A DNA stretch of 39,332 nt, from positions 1 to 39,332 of the forward strand of contig JARKIF010000260.1 of the NCBI GenBank assembly GCA_029378245.1, given 5' to 3'. The stretch's first letter is position 1. Each line of letters begins with the position of its first letter. The DNA is from Roridomyces roridus. Taxonomy: Eukaryota > Basidiomycota > Agaricomycetes > Agaricales > Mycenaceae. Shown piece by piece: positions 10,563-20,801 of the stretch. Position numbers and translations under genes: made by a program. The notes under the pieces were generated by a model. The model saw nothing but the letters and a program-made list of their open reading frames with translations, had not been told where the DNA came from and searched no databases.

Positions 10563-12321
10563 ATGGCTCCACCGTGGATCGTCTCTGGAATCTCCGCACT
10601 TCTCTGCGTCCTGCTATCTACGCGTTCCCTCAGGCGCCAACATCTCCAAACCGTCCCCGGTCCCTTCCTAGCAAAATACACCAATTTGTGGCTCGCATAC
10701 CACGCCTACCGTGGACGCCGTTACATCGCCGTCCATAAAGCCCACCAGCGCTACGGTACCCTGGTGCGCATCGCACCAAACCACGTCTCCGTCGCCTCCC
10801 CACACGCCATCTCCATCATCTACGCACAAGGGCAACATGCACCCCAAAAATCGGTGTTTTACGACGCATTCGTTTGTCAGGGCAAGCCCTCGATCTTCTC
10901 AACGCGCGACCGGGTGGACCATTCTGCGAAACGGCGCCTTGTGTCTCACGCGTTTTCGAGGTCTGCGTTGACGGAGTTCATTCCTCTCATTCAAGAGACC
11001 ATTGGCGTCTTTAGGGACAGGTTGGACGGGTTTTGTTCAAGCCAGGGAGCGTTCTTTGATGCCCTGCCCTAGTTCAACTACCTTGCTTTTGACATTCTCT
11101 CTGATTTGGCGTTTGGAGAGCGGATTGGCATGTTGGAAAAGGGATCGGACGTTGTGACCATCCAACGACCTGACAATACACTGGTCGAGGAGAATGCGAT
11201 ATCTCTGGTTGACGAGGTGAGGGTTAGTTCCTTTTCTCAAACCCCTAACAAATGGTTTTGTTTACAGCGCGAGCACTTTGCCGCCGTCCTCGGCCTCGTA
11301 CACCCCGTCCTACAGAACATAGCTACCCGCATGCCGTTTCTCGCTGGACAGAAGGCTACCTCTGCACTCGAAGAACTCGCGCGTCAACACGTCCTCAAGC
11401 GTCTGGAGTCTGGGACGAGGCGGGATGATATTCTGGGGAAGTTGATACTCGCGAGGGGGTTTGACCAACGGGAGCCTGGGGAGGAGGAGGTTAGAGAGCT
11501 TACAGCGGAGGCTGTTACGCTGCTGTGAGTGTCTTGTTTGATTTCAAGTGGATATCTAAATTCGCCCAGGATCGCGGGCAGCGACACGACCTCCAACTCT
11601 CTCGCAGTCATTCTGCACTTGATATGCACGCACCCTGGAGTGTACGAGAAGCTGCTTGCAATGCTTTTCGAAGCGTGCGATGGGGACTCCTACGAGCGCG
11701 CAAAGGACGTGCCGTATCTACAGGCCACGATAAATGAGGCGTGCGTTCCAGACGTCGGTGCTCCAACAGCGAGATTGATTTCATACAGGCTACGCATCCA
11801 TTCTATAACAGCCATTGGGCTCCACCGCTCAGCACCTCCCGGCGGTTTGGTCGTCGAAGGGAGGTATTTTGAAGAAGGGGTAATCTATTCTCTCTTCTTT
11901 CCGTCTGTAAACTGATTCTTTTGCATAGACCGAACTATCCGTGCCTGCATGGACGACCAACCACGATTCAATACTGTGGGGTGATCCCGAGAATTTCCGG
12001 CCTGAGAGGTGGCTCGAAGATGGGAATTTGAAGCAATATTTGCTTGCTTTTGGGAAGGGACCCAGGGCGTGTGTGAGTCGTACCTTATTTTGTAGTTCAT
12101 CTCTGACCGAAAATTTGGAAAGATCGGACAGAAGTAAGTCGAATTCGAGCTGCTGCCAGGGCACTGATTTATTAGCCAGTCTCGCACTCATTGAAATTAC
12201 GTCGATCGTGTCCATGATGCTTCTGCGATACAAGATCGAGGTGAGGGACTCAAGGTTAGAGACAACCGAGGGCTTCATGCACAAACCGGTGGAGTTTTCT
12301 ATTAGGTTGGAGTTCCGGTAA
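10563..12321 (+). pseudogene. CYP53: CYP53-like cytochrome P450 with an in-frame amber codon
   Basis: Seven exons (10563-11216, 11268-11524, 11570-11740, 11789-11879, 11929-12072, 12123-12133, 12180-12321) join to 489 codons. Family features are all present: N-terminal membrane anchor, VPGPFLAKYTNLWLAYHAYR, I-helix AGSDTTSN, K-helix E-A-L-R, FRPERW, and the heme loop FGKGPRAC-IGQN with its cysteine at 12070-12072. These match CYP53, the fungal benzoate para-hydroxylases. The break is TAG at 11070-11072 (codon 170), just before FNYLAFDILSDLAFG, where CYP53 proteins have a tryptophan (TGG). A 66-base in-frame intron (11007-11072) could remove the stop, but its donor GTCTTT is poor and it would delete conserved sequence. 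An 11-base microexon encodes the residues right after the heme cysteine. Otherwise the gene looks intact. Confidence 0.8.
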
Positions 12322-12776
12322 AAGCACGAGGGAATTATTAGTTGCATTTTGTGTTCTTTGAGAAGTGATAATAGCGGATAATAATTTCCACAAAGGCTAC
12401 CGTTGTGTTTTCAACATTTCAACATCCCGTGATGCCGAACTGTCAATCACCAGCATAATCAGTGGCAGTGCATCTCATCCTCTGCAGAACAGTGCAGATT
12501 TTACACCATATGTTATCGACTCGTCGGTAATCCGGCGATATTCAATCAAAGGAGAATCCCATTCAACCCTGAATGGGCTTAAGTGCGGGACTTGAAGTTA
12601 AATGTCGTCTGCTTTTGGTTGGCTTTTGGCATCTTTCCCAGTAATAAATATTAAAAGTGCGTATTAGAGGCAGTACCCGCGCTTATATACACAAAAGGTA
12701 ACGTAGGGAAACCACAGTAGGAAGAATGTTTGAATGCCCCGGCCCATTGGGTATATCCATTAAATACGTGTTCCAG
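12322..12776. other. Intergenic region between convergent genes
   Basis: These 455 bases hold the 3' regions of the P450 gene (+) and the 7-TM gene (-). I see no coding or structural feature. Confidence 0.5.
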
Positions 12777-14027
12777 TTAAACAGAAACAAACTCGCGATT
12801 CTGCGAGATGTGGGAGAGCATAAAGCCGTTCGGTTTATTGTCCAAGTCAGCAGTGACCATAGAGTTTGCGGGGACTCCAGCACTGCGAGGGGTCGTCCCA
12901 TTCCCTGTTGTCAATTGAATCGCACTGCTAGCCACCGTGGGATTTCGGTTCGTTCGAAGGGCGGCTCCGCGTATGAGAATGAGATTGAAGGTGATACCAA
13001 CGCTGTCCAATTAAAGTAAGTACATGGAGTGATTCTACACTGGTTTTGACTCACCAGTGGAATGACTATGAATCCGGGATCAAGTACGTGGAATGTTTGT
13101 ACAATTTGGACTCACCAATGCGCTAGCAGGATAGTTCCAGGTGCTGCCGGTGGAGAACGCAGCCAGTTCCAGGATCGAGGCCACGGTGTAGATCATCCCA
13201 GACTCGACAATGTTCCGCATAGCACTGCTGAGGATACTCTGCGATCCGCGGTTCCGAGTGGAATCTCGGAGAGCGTATTTCTGGTTCTGCTTCTCGACGA
13301 GCCAAATACGCCATACAATCATAGCTGGGGAATAGGGTATGGCTCAGAAAGAACACAGGCTCGCAGGATGTAACTGGACGTACAGGTCGATATGATGTTG
13401 GTGCATATAGTGAGGGAGAAGAACGATAACCCCCATTGGACGTGGCTCGAGTTGACTTGCCCGGAATGGATTTGCAGCTGATTGATGAGGATGCCTATGG
13501 CGCAGGCAATGTCTGCTATCCAGATGACCCCAGGCACCACGATCCACCATGACTTGTTGTTCACAGACCAACACCGATAGATCTACGAAAAGATATGAAG
13601 CCATAAGAGTAGACCATTCGAACCAACACACCAATATGAAATCGCCGGTCAGTGTTTGCACAAAGACACAGATACTCTGTGGATGGTCTGAGAAGCATTC
13701 ATTCAGATTGAAGGTGCCAACCTTTGCAACGTTCTGAAAGCCACTTGCATGTCCAAATACATGCAGCGGGCCTCCGGGACCATCGTACAGCACAAATGCT
13801 TCGTACGTAAGCTGCAACGCAAGGACGAGATCAAGCGTGGCGCCAATAAACAAGACGATCGACGCGGAGATGATCATCCAATGAATTTCGGCGCGATTCC
13901 GCATGCGCCCCGACGCTGTCATCAGCAGCACACGACCCGCCATCCCGAGCGTGACGATGTAGATTCCATAGAGCCCGCATGAGATGAAGTTAGAGATTAA
14001 TTCAGCACCAGGCAACAAGGGAGCCAT
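12777..14027 (-). CDS. Orphan 7-TM membrane protein, basidiomycete type
   Basis: This is a multi-exon gene from ATG 14027 (MAPLLPGAELISNFISCGLY) to a TAA at 12777. Hydrophobic helices follow in order: YGIYIVTLGMAGRVLL, MIISASIVLFIGATLDLVLAL, the piece containing QTLTGDFILV, WIVVPGVIWIADIACAIGIL, WGLSFFSLTICTNIISTC, and, after the loop IVWRIWLVEKQNQKY, the helix ESGMIYTVASILELAAF. The last exon gives SVGITFNLILIRGAALRTN and a soluble Ser/Thr-rich tail. This looks like a 7-helix plasma-membrane protein family greatly expanded in Agaricomycetes, with receptor-like topology; ligand and partner are unknown. A degraded second copy of the central exon lies about 5 kb away on the same strand. Exact borders of the middle exons (about 13540-13740) are less certain. 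Confidence 0.75.
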
Positions 14028-15435
14028 GAGATAGAGCGCGGCGCTGTGGAACGGAGGAAGGCCATGAGCTGATGCTGCAAGAAAAATTCAGCGAACACGC
14101 ACAAGTGCAGCCCAGGTTCTTGCGGGAGGAGTTTTTCCAGCGTCTGAACCTGGACGAAGGGGTAGAAATGCCCCTCTCTCGAGTCTAATTCGGTGAGTAC
14201 AGATAGAAATGATGTGCAACTCTGGCACATGCGGAGAACTTCTCATCCTCATCAATCCGCCTTGTATCCACTCCATGGACATCGAAGGTTGTCCGAGTAC
14301 ACCGCCGCGCATTCACGGGTCTTCAATGCGGTTGGTTCCATGTTTAGAGCTGTCTTCGTCGCCTGATAGCCATGGTTCGCTACTGATATTAGTAGATCGT
14401 TCCGTTGGTAGAGTGTAAAATTGGATGCCAAAGCACCCTAGTCTCTAGATGGTTATCAAAGGACACACTCTTTGAGGTTTATGAAGGCGACGGAGAGGTG
14501 CTCGAAGGATCTACTTCGGAATCGGAGCGGAAGTAGCCGCGGCGAGGTCCAGGGCGCGCTAGAGCCCTTGGTGAGGAAAAACTGAGCCTTAATTACCAGC
14601 GAATCTTGTCAAGGAAGGCCAATCATAAAAAGTAGTAAGGCTGACGACTAGGCCAAATGAGCGTTGGAAGAGGAATCAATCGGGTTACGTAACTATCAGG
14701 CTTGGCGCTCTCACTATCTCCAATCTCCGCTAACGCCAAGCTAACGCGCTGTTCTCATGAACGAACACCGCCGGTCAGACTCGCACGCACTGAAGACTCG
14801 CAAATCGTGATTCTATGGCAGGACGATGAAACGGTGTCTGAGATGGCGTCTTATCACCTTCGAGGAGTCGCGCAGGCCAATGGGAGTGCATTTCATTGTC
14901 ATTCAAGTCGGTCGAAGTCTCGAAGATGCGGCCTGCTCATCTCGCCTTAACAGTCAACGTGGCACCGCTCGTGATTCAATATCGCCGTCAGGATAAGAAC
15001 CACACGATCTGGGGCCCCAGTTTACACGCACTCGTGGATTGCTTCTGAACCCCTCGGACTAAGTATTTCATCCGTGTCCAGCTGATTACCAGCTGAGAGC
15101 TCGAGACGCCATGCGGAGCGGCGTTTATTAGTGACAGTCTGCTTTCATGCTCCCTTCCCCCAGAAATCCCTCTCCACAGCGGGTGCTAATGTCTGACTCC
15201 GGACAGTCTGTGGTCCTGTTACTCACACCCCGAGAGACATACTGCCAGTATTTTCCGAATGTATGTATGAAAGATTCAAAGAATCTGCTTATGGGAATAC
15301 CGAATGTATAGCCACTGATACAGTAGTAACGTGATTCGGCAAAAATTACGTGATCGAATTGCAGCGACTTCAAGCCAAAGTAAGTAAGTGAGTGTACCAG
15401 ATACCAGAGTTTAGAAGACGCCCAGAAATTCATAA
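14028..15435. other. Long intergenic region, no gene recognised
   Basis: About 1.4 kb separates the start of the 7-TM gene from the stop of the symporter gene. Short open frames on both strands (for example 14209-14418 and 14702-14950, +) lack family resemblance and plausible splicing. It should contain the 7-TM promoter and the symporter 3' UTR. Confidence 0.5.
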
Positions 15436-17858
15436 TCAGAGAACGTAACGGAAATCCCGGTTCTGGATGTCCGTCAAGTCCAAGTATTCCTGCAAAGTTC
15501 CGTCAGCTAAACAACCGCAGAAATCAAAACCAGCCTGGTGCACCTTGAGGTTTGCCATATCGATCTTCTCCGTTGCACCGCTGTCGGTAGAACTCTGGAG
15601 GTAGACGTGGTCGTATGTTTCATCTGCAGGCTCTTCCTCTCTCTTCTTATTCTGCGCAGCCATGTAGAAGCGAATGCCCAGAAGGGTGACGATCATGGTC
15701 AGATAGCAGCAGCCAATAATAATCCAGGGGACATGGTTGCGCTGAAATGTCGGTCAAATAATAATCCATCAGAATAATTCGGAGACAACTCACGGGTTTG
15801 TATTTGGCTTGGAACATGAATGGACCGACAGCATTGCCGATGCAATACGCCCCCAGTAGGATAGCGTTTACGGTGATCCGCTTCGTATGTCCAGCTGTGA
15901 CGCAAGATACCCACGAGAGTACCAAAACTGATATCGTAGTTCAGTTGATATTCCTATCCAAAGAAACTCGACTCACCGAAACTTGGCGCATCAGAACCAG
16001 TCAGCCACTGCGAGAAGAGCAGCCCAACCTTATTGCTCCACGGCAAAAAGTTGATCAAGAAGACGGCCAGGATGCTCGGGCAAATGGAGAGGCAGCCCAC
16101 GTATGCACGGCTGTTTGGGATGCGCGCAGCGAGTGTCACCCCCGCGGCGATGGCCACGATTTCAATTACCCCATCCACACAACCGAGGAGCGTGGTCTGC
16201 AGCGGCGTGAACCCGAACGAAGCGACGATGAGTGATCTCTGGTTGACGAGGGCGTTCGTCACGTTGGTCACGGCCGCGAAAAACGCAAAGAGCCAGGTCT
16301 TGGGATCGACGAGGGCCTCAATCAATCTGAAAAGGGTGTTTGACAGAAATTTGCTGGATGGATTTACGGGACGTACTGTTCTTTCTTGAAATGTTTGTTC
16401 TCCACGCCAGTTTGATTCACCTTAACGGGATAAATTAGACAATGCATGCGCAGAGGGCTATAAACAATACCTTGATACGAAGGACGGCTGTAATTCGTTC
16501 TTCTGGAGTCAGGAACCAACAGTTTGTGGGACTATCCGGGAAGAAGAACCTATGGCAAGATGAGATGACACGATTCCAGCAGTAGACGGGCAGGACATAC
16601 CAAAAGACAACGGCCATGATCAGAGTCAAAATGGCTGTTATTATCATCAACCACTGCCACGGTTCAAACGTCTCTGTCTTGATATGCAAGCACCCGAAGC
16701 TGATGAAACCAGCGATTATTTGAGCTAAAGAAGCACTGATTGAGGTTCGGTGGCGAGACTTCAGTCGGGCGCACTCACCTGTTCCGTTCATGAGAACTTC
16801 AAGAAAATCAGCGTTTATCGGGGATGAAGATCGGTAAATTTACACCAGTATCCGCTGTGAGAATGTTCAGAGTTGTATACAGCGCGATTAAATCGAATTA
16901 CTTACACTCTCAACGTCTGTTCAGTTCGGGTGTAAAACATGGCGGTTACGAGGAGGAAGCCTGCGGTGATGGAGCTGCGGAAACATGAAAACGGGAATCA
17001 AGAATGTTGTGGATTATTCTCACCCCTCGCACATGCCCAGCACAAAGCGGACAGCGAATAAACCCCCGAAATTGGTGCATGCTGCATGGCAAGCAAGCGC
17101 GACGGCCCAGACAAAGATGTTGACACTGCATGCTCGAGCTTTTGATATTTGTGAGAAGACCGGATACTCACGACATCCATTTGGCAACCGGGAAGCGCTG
17201 GAGGCATAGATTTTGAGGGAATTCAAAGGCCAAGTAGCTCAGATAGAATATGGTGCCGAGCCTGCACAGGATAAGTCGGTGTTGAATTTGGTTCAAACGG
17301 CGAGTTTACCAATTGTATCTTTGGAGCGGTTAGTACAAAGACGGTTAACACATGAATCGCACTCAACTGGTTTGTTGTCAGCTTGGTTGATTTTCTGTAT
17401 TCATTCGGTGAGAAACGCCGTGGCTAGGAAGATGATCGACTGACATGATTCCCAAGATAGAGGCATTTCCTAGGGTTGCCTTGTCCATGAATTGAATCCT
17501 AGAGAGATTTCAACGGCCAGCATAAATGTCCTTTTAGTTCACTTACCAGTAGAGGACTGTTCATCCGGAATGAAGCTCAATCGCAGCGGCGAACCACAAG
17601 AACTCACTCATCATCAAGGGCATGATATGCATATCAATCTTCCTCCTGGGAACGGTGGTCAGGAAGGTGTTTAAAAATAAGATTGAGAACGGTAGAATCG
17701 TACCGGACCCGGTTGGCCTCCTGAGGGTCGAGCTCATGCTGGTGGCCGTAGAGCAGCTGCGCGCCAGTATCGAGCTGGTCCGCAGTCACCTCGACACCCC
17801 CAAAATCCGACCCGCCGTTCTTCTCGTCGGTGTGCTCGCTGGCCGAGGACGACTTCAT
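15436..17858 (-). CDS. MFS anion:cation symporter (Dal5/TNA1-like)
   Basis: This intron-rich gene is read leftward. The start is ATG 17858 (MKSSSASEHTDEKNGGSDF), since the longer frame has only a TTG. The soluble N-tail ends LDPQEANR and splices onto RKIDMHIMPLMM, the charged-then-hydrophobic entry to TM1 typical of the Dal5/allantoate permease family. Later landmarks are FGGLFAVRFVLGMCEG, WFLTPEERITAVLR, DPKTWLFAFFAAVTNV, NQRSLIVASFGF and NAILLGAYCIGNAVGPFMF. The C-terminus DLTDIQNRDFRYVL is diagnostic: family members end in a D-x-T-D-x-x-N-x-x-F-R-Y phrase. The final splice (NLK|EYLDL) removes a 54-base intron. Members import organic anions such as nicotinate, allantoate, biotin or pantothenate with protons; the substrate here is not predictable. 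Confidence 0.87.
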
Positions 17859-18479
17859 GATTGGCGCACAAGAAGAGACCAGTCTATCCAAACTTTGATC
17901 CTGGGTTTAAGTACCTTCTGGTAGGGTTCTCAGCCAATGGAGTTCGAGGGAATGATGGGTCCTGGTTCATCTTCCCACTTCCAGTGGTGTCAGCGTGGAC
18001 GCCTGGCACTTCTGCGGATTTTGCATCAACCTTCCCGGCGGAGCATAGGGGCGTTTCGGGCAAAAGGAGAAAGGTCGGGAAACCAGGTGTCAGCGTCGTT
18101 GGGCAAGTTAACTTTAGGTGAACGTTAAACATTGAAGAACGTTGCACAGGGGTCGCTGCCAGCCGCTCATCAGACTGATGCAGATAGATGTACACATTGG
18201 AGAAGCTCGATTCTCGACCCGCGGCGTCGGATCTCTGTGCGCTAGTTCACACCGACGTCAGAGATTGCGGGGTTGGAAACGGAGTAATACAGATGCAAAG
18301 GCACTAACTAGAACAAGTCAAACTGCCATGTCAGACGAATCTGGGTTCTCCGGTAGACGAGTAAGTACGAGGCCGGTCTGTTTATCGCGGCAGTGTTGGT
18401 ATGTGTCGCCGTCGAGTCGCTTCCGGCTGTGAATTTAATGGCGGTGCTCGTCCCTCCAGGCTGGCGTCGTACTGGTCGA

Positions 18480-18795
18480 AGGGAGACCCCGCGGATGATG
18501 ACTCACCAATGTGCTGGCGGGATAGTTCCAGGTACTGCCATTGGCAAGGCCGCCAATTGAAGGATGGAGCAAATCGTGTAGATCATCCCAGACTCGACAA
18601 TGTTCCGCATCGCACTTTGACGCCCGCTTTGTTGTCGATCCTCCCGGAGAGTGTATCTTCTGTTTTGCCTCTCCACAATCCAGATGCGCCAAACAATCAG
18701 AGCTAGGGATATGAACGAAAAAGAAGGACTCCTGCTAGCGATGAATAGCGGACCAGTCTGCAACAAACCACGCACGTAAAATGTAGCCTAGGGCA
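18480..18795 (-). pseudogene. Decayed partial copy of the 7-TM gene
   Basis: This fragment matches the central exon of the 7-TM gene at 12777-14027 (its 13110-13380 part). Shared pieces include YILRA, IVWRIW(L/I)VE(K/R)QN, SAMRNIVESGMIYT, and GSTWNYPAS(A/T)LVS with the same exon-end GTGAGT donor. It lacks a start and the upstream helices, one base is missing between SILQLAAL and GSTWNYPAS so the frame shifts, and eight codons (ILSS side of the loop) are absent. No matching C-terminal exon follows. It is best read as the remnant of a duplicated gene, oriented like the parent. Confidence 0.75.
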
Positions 18796-18907
18796 TAATC
18801 CCAGCGTTCACAGGTTCGTCCAAGGGACGACAGCATCGGTCACCATCTCCAGAAAGGTTATCCCAGAACTAGCGCTTCCGGACGAACTTTGTCCGAAAAA
18901 CATTGCT

Positions 18908-19600
18908 GTACTTATACCCCGCTGATAGGTACTTATAAGAGCCATAAGCACGTAAGCAAAACACACCTCTCATAAGTGAACTACAAGCAAAGAGTTCGTC
19001 TTAGAGGCGATGTATAAGTTGCAGCCTGAAAGTATAAGCGGTCATTTGATAAGCGGATCAACTTGGGATCCAGCCCCAATCCAGCCCAGTCCCTCACGAG
19101 TCCAATTCGCCTCGGCTGTCACCGCCTTCGTCGCCGGCCTCCTCATCGTTCCCTCCATCGACGTGTCAATAGCTTGGCTACTAGTGGTTACCATCCTTTA
19201 ACAGAGTCTACCCACCGACGGCCATCGTGGACGGATGGTTCTCAACCCGGAGGGCAGTCATCCCAGTGTCTTCAAGCTGCAGCTGGCCGTCCCAGGCCCC
19301 CAAGGCGAACCTTTCCATCGCCAAAAATGCCAAACCCATACATGGGGTATGGGAGGGGTATGGGAGGCATAAAAGGCCGCAGGAGCCTCATACGGTCTCA
19401 AAAGGGCCTCAACCATGTCTTTTCATATCGATAGGGTAGGTCCGGGGACCCGTGCGCGCAGCCCAACGATTATATGTAGTTTTTTTTTTGTATTCATGTA
19501 CCTCCCAGAATCGACGCATCCAGCTGAGTTTAGCGCTTGGCAGCGCTTATGAAATTGATCTAGACTTATCAAAAATTGAACCCGCTTATACATACTTGTC
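18908..19600. mobile_element. Candidate non-autonomous DNA transposon remnant
   Basis: Two clusters of short motifs face each other. On the left are TACTTATA, ATAAGC and GTATAAGCGG (19032-19041) with a second ATAAGCGG at 19049; on the right are GCGCTTATG, ACTTATC and CCGCTTATAC (19582-19591), the exact 10-base reverse complement of the left motif. Repeated subterminal motifs in opposite orientation are typical of hAT-like and other DNA transposons. I could not define terminal inverted repeats or a target-site duplication, and there is no transposase. This is tentative. Confidence 0.25.
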
Positions 19601-20801
19601 AACACTTGTGACTAACGCTCCACTTACAAGCTCAAACCCAGATTTCCGACATTACCTTCGGGATCACCGTCGGAGGGATGCAATCGCCCGGGAACTCGTA
19701 AAACATTGTCGGAATCTCCGTGCCGCGTGCTGGTGTCTGCTCGCCGAAGATCAGAGTCGCGAACTTTGCCAGCACGTCTCCCACTCGGGTTTCGCGGTCA
19801 CCAAGACAAGGGCACTCTTGGCAGGATGCCGCCCGATGATGCTTTCTTGAGCTGAGACTGCTTCCGGTGCAAGGTCAAAATACGCGCGCCTCGAAGTTCC
19901 AACATAGGTCAGTGAGCAGACAGCAACACTTTAAAGTTGGGGCGATTGGGGCCTGGGCGACTCTTGCTCCCAGAACTGTCCCTCCATTGTTCGAAGCAGT
20001 GCGGCTTGAGGATGGCGCAACGGAGAAGGCTGGAGCAGCAAAGGACCCGCCTACCCACCCACCTAAGTTGATTCTGCTTGACATTGACAACGGGGAGCAA
20101 GTCCCTGTCAAACCCATCGAGGACTGAAACCAGCTGCGTAACAGTCAGCCAGCGTTGGCTTGGAGCACCCCAAGTGTTCTATGGTCGGAGGCCTGGATAG
20201 CGAACGGCGTCGGGATTTGGAGCAGTCGGCGAAAGTGATGATGGAGCGCACGGCGCAGCGATGATCATGGTTCACTAGACGTTGAGGGATCGGTGGCTGT
20301 GTACTTCGGCTGATCGGTCCAGGGATTGTCGGATGATAAGAATCGTGTGATGGCGCGCCGCCCGCCCACCAGACGCGGCTTGTCACTTGAATCAATTCAT
20401 CTCCGCTGAAACTCTCATGTCTGCTCTTGGCCCTGTCGCTGCCGTTTGCTTTTCTGACCGTCTATCAACACGTTGCTCTTGAATTGCACTCAGCACTGGT
20501 ACCTCAGAAGCGATTCGGCAAACTCAGGCTACCCAGGGACCTCCAGGGACCCACCAAGCTCTCGTGTCTGAACTCCCAACGCGACACGGCGTCGGGCGGG
20601 TGAAACGCCTGTAGGTAAGCGAGGATCCTGACGGCCCCGTCGGCCACAGCCCAGCATCGCATGCTTCAGTGGCACTGGAACGGCGATCACTCCGCATATT
20701 AATCGGAATACTATCTGGCGTCGACGTCAAGCCGGCTCTCTTTCCTTCCTTTCTCTTCTCTGTTTCGACTTGCCTCCGTTCGGTCGTTCGTTCGTTGGGA
20801 T

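Larger units (their letters stand above)
17859..20801. other. Gene-poor region with pseudogene and repeat remnants
   Basis: Almost 3 kb has no supported intact gene. It contains the 7-TM fragment (18480-18795), a cluster of short inverted TATAAGCGG/CCGCTTATA motifs (about 18910-19600), and a short direct repeat of gggtatgggag near 19346-19368. Open frames such as 19452-19850 and 19867-20127 (+) have no recognisable family, start context or partner exons. The right end should carry the promoter of the gene starting at 20802. Confidence 0.45.

Noticed and set aside
11030..11072. A 43-base intron (GTTTTG...CCCTAG) that would remove the P450 amber codon
   Set aside because: It puts the following conserved FNYLAFD segment out of frame.
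13600..13625. A GGTTCGAAT-like sequence on the minus strand resembling a tRNA B box
   Set aside because: It lies within the 7-TM gene; no cloverleaf arms or matching A box surround it.
19452..19850. Open frame of 132 codons on the plus strand in the gene-poor region
   Set aside because: No recognisable domain or flanking exons; it partly overlaps the transposon-like motif cluster.
19867..20127. Open frame of 86 codons on the plus strand, rich in Pro, Ala and Lys
   Set aside because: No homology I can name and no supporting splice or neighbour evidence.
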